Shown piece by piece: positions 18,753-27,900 of a stretch of DNA of 64,000 nucleotides (its first letter is position 1; each line of letters begins with the position of its first letter). Origin of the DNA: CBDCVN01 sp965223585. GTDB taxonomy: Bacteria > Deinococcota > Deinococci > Deinococcales > Trueperaceae. The notes beneath the pieces are model-generated. The model made no database searches and was not told the DNA's origin. It saw only the letters and a list, made by a program, of their open reading frames with translations. The position numbers and the translations under genes are program-made. The stretch lies in NCBI GenBank assembly GCA_965223585.1, contig CBDCWW010000015.1:248001-312000 (forward strand), given 5' to 3'.

Positions 18753-18864
18753 AAGTTACACCTGCCTGTTCAAGAAACCTTCGTGCATCACGAACTTGAT
18801 ACCGCTTAGCTTCTTTTTGAGGGTGGGGACGATGAAAAATAGCATGGAATGAATCATTATACAT
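18745..18864 (-). CDS. Very short HicA-like ORF, probably truncated toxin
   Basis: A 39-residue ORF from ATG at 18862-18864. Its body FHRPHPQKEAKRYQVRDARR followed by FLEQAGV is like the C-terminal half of HicA-type mRNA interferases, which normally have 60-80 residues. An in-frame stop lies directly before the ATG, so the N-terminal half of the double-stranded RNA-binding-like fold, including the region carrying the catalytic His, seems lost. It may be a dead toxin beside a live antitoxin, or a divergent minimal toxin. Confidence 0.5.
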   Translation of the reverse strand: MYNDSFHAIFHRPHPQKEAKRYQVRDARRFLEQAGVTYE

Positions 18865-18939
18865 TTATCTTGGCAAGCAAATTCTAAGGTAAAGTTTCAC
18901 CATTTGGAAGTAAACTATGTTTTGAAAAGGAGTTACTCG

Positions 18940-19428
18940 GTGTCAAACCAACTTTTTTTAGTCTTAATTTTTAGCTTAATCTTACTTTCTTCTTGTAACA
19001 GAAGGCCTGATGATGCCCTTGAACCGAATGACACTCCTGCTCAAGCTACTGCAATAACTGTGGGGGTTTCTATCGAGGCTCGAGCCAACCAAAGCAACCC
19101 CGATGTTTTCAAGATTGATGTCGCTGAGAATCAAACCTTGACCTTTGAATTAGAGTCTCTTGGTCTCGAGGAGTGCCCCAAGTTTATCCTCACGGGTCCA
19201 AACGGTGTGCTCTACGCTGATGCCCTTCCAACCAGCTGTCATCGTATGGTCTCTCCTGATATTCATGAAGAAGATGTTGACTTCGAGGTCATAGAGCGTT
19301 TTGGGTACCGCTTAAGAACAAAAGCCAAAGTAGCTGGTATTTACTACCTAACAATTATTGAAGGCTCTCAAGCAGACAATATTTTTCCCTTCAGTTGGGA
19401 CTACCGTTTGAAGGCTATAGTTGAGTGA
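18940..19428 (+). CDS. Lipoprotein with a pre-peptidase C-terminal (PPC)-like domain
   Basis: 162 residues from GTG (18940-18942), chosen because AAAAGGAG sits 7 nt upstream and the signal peptide then starts normally; an in-frame ATG at 18904 adds 12 unlikely residues. The lipobox is LSSC. After it, RPDDALEPNDTPAQATAITV and the Tyr-rich end (GYRLRTKAKVAGIYYLTI) are the hallmarks of PPC beta-sandwich domains found in secreted proteins. No enzyme domain is attached. It is one of four lipoprotein genes in a row on this strand. Confidence 0.75.
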   Translation: MSNQLFLVLIFSLILLSSCNRRPDDALEPNDTPAQATAITVGVSIEARANQSNPDVFKIDVAENQTLTFELESLGLEECPKFILTGPNGVLYADALPTSCHRMVSPDIHEEDVDFEVIERFGYRLRTKAKVAGIYYLTIIEGSQADNIFPFSWDYRLKAIVE

Positions 19429-19585
19429 GGGTTTAAAAGCATAATAGGGGAGAGCTAGGTGCTTTTCTCTTCCTAGACAATTAATCCAATCCGTACCACG
19501 CTTGTGCCACGCCCCAAATCTTAAGCTGTTTAAGTGAGTACGTACTCGAGTCATTAAGAACAATGGTTATGAAAGGAAGTTTAAA

Positions 19586-20589
19586 ATGCTCAAAGTAATA
19601 TTTTCTAAGTGTAAAGTAGCTTTTTGTTTAAGTAGTTTATTACTAAGCCTAATTATCCTTGCTGCTTGCAAACAAGCAGGTGAGACCTCAATCCCTAAGC
19701 CTGATTTAGAATCAGAGCCTGCACTCTACAGTGGTGAAGACTTAACTAATGCTGTAGCAGCAAAGATTACTTCATTTACTGAGCTTGAGGGTGAAGACTT
19801 AAGTAAAGAAGAAATAAATATAAACCTTCTTGATTTAGAAGAAAATTTATTTGAAGAAACTAGTAACTTGACTACTCAAGATACTCTGCCTACAGGAAGT
19901 GGGATTGCTGCTTACTATAGAACTGATGGAAATACCTATCAAATATGGATACATAATCAGGCTATTGGTGGTAAAACACATATCTACAGTTCAGTAGATG
20001 AAGTGCAGTCTTTAGCAGTGAATAGTAGCGGTAGTCTTGTTGTTGCTAGCATTAAAAATCCTGCGAATGGTTTCTTTGACATTTATGTTTTTGATGATGG
20101 AAAACCAATGCTTAATCTTAGTAACACTAATGATAGAGATGAGCTTGATGTTTCAGTAACAGCAGATGGAACCAAGATAGTGTGGGCTGGGCCTGCTAGA
20201 AATGGTAGAATAAAAGTTCAAATCTGTGACTATGATTCAGCCACACAAAGTTGTGCTAAGAGTACACTAGGAAATGCGAATGCAAAAGATCAAAGGCAAC
20301 CTAGTATAACTAGTAATGGTAAATACATTGCTTTAATAAGGGATATAGGTGGTGGTAAACGGCGTATTTTTCTTTATGATGTTATGAATAATACTTACAT
20401 TAGAGTTTTTACAAGTGGTAATGAGGTGAGATATCCTAGTGCTAGTGATGATGGTAAGTATGTAATGTTCTTAGAAATAGAAGGTACAGAGCGCAAAGTT
20501 AAGATCAAAAACAGGGATACTAATGAGATTGCTAATGAGCTTACTAGCAAATCAATTAAAAAAGCTCATATGCAATCTAGTGGTAATTA
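19586..20589 (+). pseudogene. 5' half of an IS-interrupted TolB-propeller/LRR lipoprotein
   Basis: It starts with a lipobox signal peptide (LAAC, Cys28). After an acidic linker come repeated beta-propeller blades of the TolB/PD40 type: SLAVNSSGSLVVASI, VSVTADGTKIVWAG, PSITSNGKYIALIRD, PSASDDGKYVMFLE. The reading frame is broken after SSGNY by an IS630-family element. As it stands, translation runs 29 residues into the element to a stop at 20677. Joined to 21936-22959 it forms a 675-residue protein with intact frame. Confidence 0.88.
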
Positions 20590-21933
20590 TAGTTACCCAG
20601 AAAAATCTTTTCCCTTTTTTCCAAAAGAGGAAGAAAATAGGAAAAACTACCAAAAATCAATGCTTTTTAAGCAATAAAATACCTACTGCCCAATGTAATC
20701 TTCTTTGCTAAATGAACTATAAACTTATGCCAAACTTGCTTACTTTCCCCCTAAACCACTACTCAAATCATTAGCTCTTCTGGCACTGGTGTTTTATAAA
20801 ACTCAAATGCCTCCCTCAACCTTTTTATCTCTTTCTTCATTACTCCCTTGGTTTCCTCTACTTTCATTGGTATCTCCTGTACCACCACCTCTAAATGCTT
20901 CTTTAGGTCTGCTTGCGTTCCCCAGCATTTATTGTGTATGTATTCCTTCTTTATGTACTTCCATAAACGTTCTATTGGATTGAAGTCTGGTGAATATCCT
21001 GGTAGAAATTCTAACCTCAACCATTTTGAGTTCCTCTTTGCCCACTCTTGTAACCACTTTGCCCTGTGAAATGGTGCATTGTCACATATAAGCATTATTT
21101 TTGCTTCCCTCATCTCCCTTTTCATATGACAGATAAACCTTCTAAACCTCTGCGCATTTACCTTAAACTTTGTTAGCACCCCATGGAACTCTCCTGTCCC
21201 TAACTCTAATGCCCCTATCAAGTTCACTCTTCCATGTCTGCCATAGTTCTTGATCTCTACTTTTTCTCCTACCAGCCCCCATGTGCTCGTTAGTGTCCCC
21301 TGCGTTTGGAACCCTACTTCATCTTGGTAAAATATCCTCCACCCTGCTTTTATCTGGTCTTCGTACAGCTTTGGTAGTGTTTCTTGTATCCACTTTCGCC
21401 TCTTCTCTTCATTCTTTCTATACAACAAATGTACTGCTTTATTAAAACTTAATCCTAGTTTCCTTAGAAGCTCTGGTAGATACTTTACTGAAAAACATAT
21501 TCCAAAAAGGCTTTCGATAAGGATAAAGACCTTTCTAGCAATCCAAACTTGTTGATTAAACTCTGTGATTACCTTCTTGATTAGCTCCAGTTGCTCTTTA
21601 GAAAGTTTAGGTTGTCTACCAGTTCTTTGTTCATCTTCTAAACTAAGCGATTTTTCAAACTTTTTTCGCCAGTTTCTTACTGTTTTTACTGAAACGCCAA
21701 ACATCTCTGCTACAAGCTTAATATCTTTGCCTGAGTACAGAGCTATAAGGGCTTGAGTGCGTAGTAAGGCATCAGCATTGTTTCCCTTTTTATACCGACG
21801 ACGTAGTATTTTTAGTTCTTCTAGTTTTTGTTTGTTATCATTATTTGCCATGATCAATCTCCTTTGGGTTATTATTGGGATTATCATGGCATTATTTTCC
21901 CTACTTTAGGGAAAGAATTTATCTGGACATCTA
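20590..21933. mobile_element. IS630-family insertion sequence
   Basis: 1344 bp, flanked by TA (20588-20589 and 21934-21935), the standard IS630/Tc1 target duplication. The terminal inverted repeats agree at about 22 of 28 positions; the outer part is TATAG, the inner part CCAGAAAAATCTTTTCCCT on the left and CCAGATAAATTCTTTCCCT read inward from the right. It carries one transposase gene on the minus strand and no CTCGAG site. Confidence 0.9.
20763..21851 (-). CDS. IS630-family transposase
   Basis: About 362 residues from the ATG at 21849-21851, which has GGAG about 7 nt upstream; the first ATG at 21887 lacks this. N-terminal helix-turn-helix (VAEMFGVSVKTVRNWRKKFE). The DDE triad is visible as FYQDEVGF, LICDNAPFHRAKW and FNPIERLWKYIKKE. 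Full length and apparently intact, so the element may be active. Confidence 0.92.
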   Translation of the reverse strand: MANNDNKQKLEELKILRRRYKKGNNADALLRTQALIALYSGKDIKLVAEMFGVSVKTVRNWRKKFEKSLSLEDEQRTGRQPKLSKEQLELIKKVITEFNQQVWIARKVFILIESLFGICFSVKYLPELLRKLGLSFNKAVHLLYRKNEEKRRKWIQETLPKLYEDQIKAGWRIFYQDEVGFQTQGTLTSTWGLVGEKVEIKNYGRHGRVNLIGALELGTGEFHGVLTKFKVNAQRFRRFICHMKREMREAKIMLICDNAPFHRAKWLQEWAKRNSKWLRLEFLPGYSPDFNPIERLWKYIKKEYIHNKCWGTQADLKKHLEVVVQEIPMKVEETKGVMKKEIKRLREAFEFYKTPVPEELMI

Positions 21934-22959
21934 TACTATATTTTTGATAGCTTTACTACTGGTCACCAAAGGGTTTTTACTGCAAACATTGATACTAATG
22001 AGAGGGCTCGAGTTGCTGCTGGTAAATGGGATTATGGTGGTGGGTTTTGGCAAAAAGAATGCTTAGTAAGCCTTCCAAGTAGCAACCTTGAAGCTGCGAT
22101 TAGATCTGCTATAGGTAAGCCAACTGGAAATTTAACTTGTGATGATTTAAAGATGCTTACATCCCTTACTATAAACGATTACTCCACTAATCAGCTTGAA
22201 GGATTACAGTATGCTACTAATTTACAGGCGCTTTCCCTCACCTTCAATAATATAAGCGATATAAGCCCACTAAAAGGACTTACTAATTTGCAAGAGCTTG
22301 ACCTCACCTTCAATAATATAAGCGATATAAGTTCACTACAAGGACTTACTAACTTGCAAACGCTTTCCCTCAACTCCAATAATATAAGTGATATAAGCCC
22401 ACTACAAGGACTGACTAACTTGCAAGAGCTTGACCTCCATGGGAATAGCATAAGCGATATAAGCCCACTACAAGGGCTGACTAATTTGCAAACGCTTTTC
22501 CTACACCTCAATAATATAAGCGATATAAGTCCATTACAAGGACTGACTAATTTACATGAGCTTGACCTCCATGGGAATAGCATAAGCGATATAAGCCCAC
22601 TACAAGGGCTGACTAATTTGCAAACGCTTTTCCTACACCTCAATAATATAAGCGATATAAGCCCACTACAAGGACTTATTAATTTGCAAAAGCTTGTGCT
22701 CGATTTCAATACTATAAGTGATGTAAGCTCACTACAAGGGCTGACTAATTTGCAAACGCTTTTCCTTGCTGAAAATAATATAAGTGATATTCAAGCTCTT
22801 GCGAATAATAGTGGGCTTGCCTTTGGAGATTTCTTAGATATAAATCGAAACTGCTTAGACTTATCTGCAGGATCAGATGATATAAATAATATTAACGCTC
22901 TTATAGGACGAGGAGTACATCTATCACAATACGGATCACAAGGAAATTGTTCACCTTAA
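21934..22959 (+). pseudogene. 3' half of the TolB/LRR lipoprotein: last blade plus leucine-rich repeats
   Basis: It continues the frame of 19586-20589. The first residues YIFDSFTTGHQRVFTANIDT complete a TolB blade, followed by a linker (SLPSSNLEAAIRSAIGKPTG) typical of the cap before internalin-like repeats. About nine leucine-rich repeats of 22 residues follow (ISDISPLQGLTNLQELDLHG), then a C-terminal cap with two Cys. Isolated from its signal peptide it is unlikely to be made or exported; an internal ATG at 22153 exists but without a good ribosome site. Confidence 0.85.
22426..22689 (+). repeat. Tandem 132-bp duplication within the LRR region
   Basis: Positions 22426-22557 and 22558-22689 are nearly identical 132-bp units, each two 22-residue leucine-rich repeats. 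Neighbouring 66-bp units are clearly more divergent, so this pair arose by recent unequal crossing-over or slippage. Confidence 0.85.
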
Positions 22960-23002
22960 CTTTGCTAAATCTATAATAAGGCTAGCAAAACACATAACTA
23001 AT

Positions 23003-23039
23003 AAAGCAAAAACCTCTTTACACAAGAGGTTTTTGCTTT
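23003..23039 (+). terminator. Rho-independent-like terminator after the LRR gene
   Basis: Perfect 16-bp stem (23003-23018 with 23024-23039) around a TACAC loop, with T-rich descending arm and A-rich ascending arm. It could act in both directions. Confidence 0.8.
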
Positions 23040-23144
23040 GTGGCTTTTGGGATAAATAAAAAAGCAAATTATATTTTATCCATAACACTTACACCTATTA
23101 TTTGTTGCAGATTTGCTTTCCTTCTAGTACTCTATAAAGCAAAT

Positions 23145-24566
23145 ATGATACGAGGTAAGCACTTAATTAAACATGGTTGGAAACCGGGTCCTGTTATTGG
23201 CATCGCTAAACAAGCTGCCGAGGCACTGCCTAAGGAAATGGATAGGGGAGAGGTTCTTGAGACTTTAGAGCATGTCCGCCAAAATCCTGAAGAATACGAT
23301 GTTGATGGCAATCCCATGCAAGAACTAGCTCAGGCTTTTTTGGCCGAGCAAGTTAAAGAAAAGACAAAAATCCATGATGAGCCCATAACTGCACCCATTT
23401 GGGGTGAGGAAATTATTGATAAGCAGGCCATTTTTCAGTTAATGAATGCCATGCGCTTGCCAGTTACTGTAGGGGGTGCTCTAATGCCAGATGCACACGT
23501 TGGCTACGGAATTCCTATTGGTGGTGTGGTAGCACTAGAAAATGCTGTAGCTCCTTTTATGGTTGGTGTAGACATTGCTTGTCGCATGATGCTTAGTGTA
23601 TTACCCATTAACCCGACTGAGGTTTTTGAGTCAGAGGGTGCTCGAGAAAACCTAAAGAATATTATGCGTAAAGAAACACGTTTTGGTGTAGGTGCAGAAT
23701 TTGCTCGCTCGGGCCGCCGTAACCATGATGTTTTAGATGACTCTGATTGGGATGCTAACAAACTTTTACGTAATTTAAAAGATAAGGCTTGGGCGCAACT
23801 TGGTACTAGTGGCAGTGGCAATCACTTTATTGATGCAGGTATTTTAGAAATAGACACACAGGGTTCCGCAGTGCTTGGCATTGAAGAAGGACAGCATCTG
23901 ACCATAATGACTCATTCAGGTAGTCGGGGGGTGGGGGCTAAAATTGCTCAGCAGTACTCGAGCTTAGCCCAAAAATTCACTGAGTTGCCCAAACAATTCA
24001 GGCACCTAGCTTGGCTTTCTTTAGATAGTGAAGCAGGGCAGGAATATTGGTTAGCTATGAACCTAGCAGGTCGCTTTGCTTCAGCTAATCATCACTGTAT
24101 TCACAAAGCTGTAGCTAAACAACTGGGTGTAGAACCCTTATTTCAAATAGAGAACCATCATAATTTTGCTTGGGTTGAAAAATGGCAAGGTAAAGATGTG
24201 ATTGTGCACCGCAAAGGAGCAACACCAGCACACGAAGGTACTCTAGGAATTATTCCGGGCTCGCAAGGACACAACTCATTTATTGTACAAGGCAAGGGTA
24301 ACCAAGATTCTCTTAATAGTGCTAGCCACGGAGCTGGCCGAGTCATGAGTCGTACTGAAGCTAAGAACACTATTCCTAAACTCGATAGGGAGCGCTGGCT
24401 TAAAAAACGTGATATTGAATTGATGGCTGGTGGCATGGATGAAGCACCACAGGCCTATAAGAATATAGAGGAAGTACTAGCTTTACAAACAGATTTAGTG
24501 GAAGCTGTAGCTGTATTTAAGCCTCGCTTGGTGCTTATGTCTGGTGACGGTAAGTCAGAGGATTAA
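23145..24566 (+). CDS. rtcB: RtcB-family RNA ligase
   Basis: GTP- and Mn-dependent 3'-phosphate RNA ligase family, used in RNA repair or tRNA ligation. Motifs in order: MPDAHVGYGIPIG, GVDIACRMM (metal-binding Asp and Cys), GTSGSGNHF, THSGSRGVG, NHHNFAW, HRKGATPA and the guanylylated-His motif SHGAGR. About 473 residues. The start is placed at ATG 23145 because the sequence before it is part of the terminator stem and encodes a non-conserved hydrophobic stretch. No Shine-Dalgarno is evident. No archease gene is nearby. Confidence 0.92.
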   Translation: MIRGKHLIKHGWKPGPVIGIAKQAAEALPKEMDRGEVLETLEHVRQNPEEYDVDGNPMQELAQAFLAEQVKEKTKIHDEPITAPIWGEEIIDKQAIFQLMNAMRLPVTVGGALMPDAHVGYGIPIGGVVALENAVAPFMVGVDIACRMMLSVLPINPTEVFESEGARENLKNIMRKETRFGVGAEFARSGRRNHDVLDDSDWDANKLLRNLKDKAWAQLGTSGSGNHFIDAGILEIDTQGSAVLGIEEGQHLTIMTHSGSRGVGAKIAQQYSSLAQKFTELPKQFRHLAWLSLDSEAGQEYWLAMNLAGRFASANHHCIHKAVAKQLGVEPLFQIENHHNFAWVEKWQGKDVIVHRKGATPAHEGTLGIIPGSQGHNSFIVQGKGNQDSLNSASHGAGRVMSRTEAKNTIPKLDRERWLKKRDIELMAGGMDEAPQAYKNIEEVLALQTDLVEAVAVFKPRLVLMSGDGKSED

Positions 24567-24941
24567 TCTTATTTTATAATGCTGATTGAATACTAATTTC
24601 AAGTTCGCTGAAGGAAATGATGGGTTTTTGCTTGACTGACGAAAAAAACTTCACTTTACCAATTCTGACACCATTTGAAGAATTGCTAGTTGTCAGAACT
24701 TAAATAAAGGTTGAGTTTTGTTGTGTGAACTAAAGTGGCAATAGTTGGAGATATAGTTAATAAACTAGTAATTGGTAGTCAATTCTTTTGAGCTTTTAGC
24801 TTTTCTAGATAGCATTTTAACACTTTCTTTATGCTAGCTAGCCTATCCTATACGTTGGGGAAAAAGTGCTTAGTCATCTCGAGTTAAGGCTGGGATGTAA
24901 AACAATCGGCGATTTTACTTTCTAAATTTCTGGAGGAAAAA
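24567..24941 (+). promoter_or_regulatory. Upstream region of the large Fn3/glycine-rich lipoprotein gene
   Basis: No gene seen. The last 200 bases are recognisably related to 29050-29260 in front of the paralogue, for example GGCAATAGTTGGAGATATAG versus GGCAATATTGAAGATATAG, and CTAATCC-type words before the GGAGGA ribosome site (24931). The duplication therefore included the control region. One CTCGAG lies at 24878. Confidence 0.55.
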
Positions 24942-27900
24942 ATGTTTAAAAATTCAAGATTAAATACTTTAAAATATCTAATCCTTTTACTATGTTTATT
25001 TCTGGCAGCTTGTCAGACATCTAAAAAAGGTGGGCCATCTAATCCACCTAACAGCCCTACTAATGTAACAATTCAAGCACAAGAATCTCAGGTAATTATT
25101 TCTTGGAATGCTGCTAATACTGCTACCTCGTACACCATTTATCTAGCTTCTGAAGCAGGAGTAAGCAAAAGTAATTATCAAAACAAAGCCAATAGTCAAA
25201 AAGTTGATAATGCTACTTCGCCTCATACCATATCAGGACTGACTAATGGAACAACTTATTATTTTGTAGTTACTGCTACAAACTCTAATGGAGAATCAAC
25301 AGAGTCAAGTGAGGTATCTGCCACACCTGCAATTCAAAGTAACCAGTTTAACCCTACTCAAGATACTAATTTAGCAGCAGGAGACCATAACTTTGACTCC
25401 ATCAACATTCCTAAAGGCGTTAAGGTAACTCTAGAAGGTGATTCTACTTTGAATGCAACAGGAGACATAGTTGTAGCTGGTACTCTAGAAAGTGACTGCG
25501 ATACTATAAGCCTGCTTGGTAAAGGCGATATTGCTATTACTGGTGAGATTAATACTGAATGTAATAATCCAAATAAATCAGGAAACATCATAATAGAAAC
25601 TACTGGAGACATTGATGTAGGTACTACTGACACTGAGGCAAAAATTGAAAGTTCAGGAGAAGTTATTATTAGAGATCCTACAGTAGAAGAGTGGGAATTT
25701 GATGTTCCACTTAATGCCAATACTCAGCTGGCTTCCCAACAAGGAGGAACCATTGCCCCTGTTTGCTCTGCAAGTTCAGATATAGTAACAGATAGTGCCA
25801 GTACTGATTTTCCAGCTGAAGTTAGGTTCTTTGGTAAGGGTGTTGACCCTGATCGTGGTCCAGTGACTTATTCTTGGGATTTTGATGATGGTGGCAGTTC
25901 AACTGAGCAGAATCCTATGCATACTTTTAATGCAGCAGGAGTCTATGATGTTAAATTAACTGTAACTGATAATGAAAATGAGACCTGCATGGCTACTTTA
26001 AGCTTGGTATTTGAGGATGATACAACTACCCCTAGAAGGCCTGCTGTATGGATAGAACCAGATACTTCACCCTTGCCACCTTTAATAGCTGTTGCTGGGC
26101 GAGCAGTAGACTTTCCTTCTCTTGTTGAAGATTTTCAAAGCAAGAACGAAGACCTAACCTACTCTTGGGACTTTGGCGATAGTACACAATCTTCAGAAGT
26201 TAGTCCCAGTCATGTTTATAACACAATAGGTCGTTACGATATTAGCCTGAGTGTAAGTGATCCAAGCAATAGAAAGTCAATTGCAACTGCATCAGTGTAC
26301 GTAGTTGCTCTAGGTAATCCACCACCACCACCACCGGGCTTTACCTGTCCGCCACCACCAGTACCGCCCGGTTACAATTTCTTCAATGCAGCAGTAGCGG
26401 GTCGTAATAGAGTGGTTTTACTAAGGCCCGGCAATTATATATTTGGTCCCGGTGCTGTTTTGACTGGTTTGGATGGAAATAACGGTGCAGCTGGAGAAAA
26501 CGGGGAAAACGGTACTTCCATAACAGTCTTGATAACTGGCAAACTAATTATTTGTGGTAGCACATTTATTACCGGTCATGGTGGTGATGGTGGTGATGAA
26601 ACTGACACATCAGTGGCTCCAGCTACAGCTCGAGCCAAGGGCGGTCACGGTGGCAAATCAGGAAACCTAAGAATTACAGCTGGTGGCGGAGTAGAGTTTC
26701 AATTACCACGAACCACTGTAGACATTGGCGATGGTGGTTTTGGTGGCGATGCCAAAGCTACTGGAGGTGATGGTAAAGATGATTGCACTACTGCACAAAG
26801 AGGTGGGAGTGCTGATGCAAGAGGTGGCAACGGTGGTAAATCTGCTAAGTTTGTTACTGCTTTCAATGTTGTAGGCTTAGCTTTAGTTGATGTAATAGGT
26901 GGTAATGGTGGTGATGGTGGAACTGCTACAGCTATAGCTGGCAGAGGTGGCAAAGCTGATTGTCCCCAAAAAGCTACTGGTGGTAATGGTGGTAAGGCTA
27001 AAGCAGTAGGGGGAATTGGTGGCGAGGCTACACTTACAGGTGCTATTGGTTTCCCACCGCCTCCTGCTGGTAATTTTGAGGGTGGCAATGGTGGTGATGC
27101 TATTGCAACTGGTGGTAATGGTGGTGATGCCATTGCAAAGCCTGATCAACCTTGCCAGTCCACAGAAGCAACAGGAGGAAATGGAAGGAGAGCTGACTCT
27201 ATAGCAGGTAAAGGAGCTGCAGGCTTTAATGCAAATGGCACGGATGGTGATGCTACTGCTACAGGTGGCAATGGTGGTGAAGCTACTGCTACAGGTGGTG
27301 ATTGCAATGCCAACGATGGGGCTGATGGCGGTAATGCTGAAGCTACAGGTGGTGAGGCTGGTAATGCTAGGGCTACTAGAGGAGCTGTGTCAACTGCTAA
27401 TGCAGGAAATGGTGGTAATGCTACTGCTACAGGTGGTAAAGGTGCTGACTGCGTTGATTGTGCCAAAGTTGATGGAGGAAATGGGGGTAGCGCTACTGCT
27501 ACAGGCGGTAAAGGTGGCAATGCTTCAGGTGATGGCACAAACACAGACGGGAATGGTGGTAATGCCACCGCTAATGGGGGCATGGGTCGTACTGGAGACA
27601 ATGGTTGTACTCTTCTTATTACTGGTCGGGGCGGTAATGGCGGTAAGGGTGGTGATGCTACTGCTAATGCTGGTACATCTAAGGGCAGTGGTCAAATTGG
27701 TCAAAGTGGTGGTAAAGCTGGTGATGGCGGTGATGGCAATGATGGCATCCCACCCAACCTGCCCGGTGATGGTGGAGCAGCTGGCATACCCAAAGGTAAC
27801 CCAACTAAACCACAAGATGGTATTATGGGAGTTGGAGGAAACCCTTGCGCTCAACAAACCTTTAAGCTCAGCATTGATACCTCTGGCAGCGGTACAGGAA

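Noticed and set aside
22191..22709. A 172-residue antisense frame with regular repeats
   Set aside because: It mirrors the LRR coding repeat on the other strand; no start signal and no independent features.
22250..22790. Regular 66-bp repeats considered as a CRISPR array
   Set aside because: Unit length equals 22 codons of LRR, there is no spacer-repeat alternation, and no cas genes are present.
23040..23144. N-terminal extension of RtcB
   Set aside because: It overlaps the upstream terminator stem and encodes a hydrophobic stretch not found in the family; ATG at 23145 gives the conserved start.
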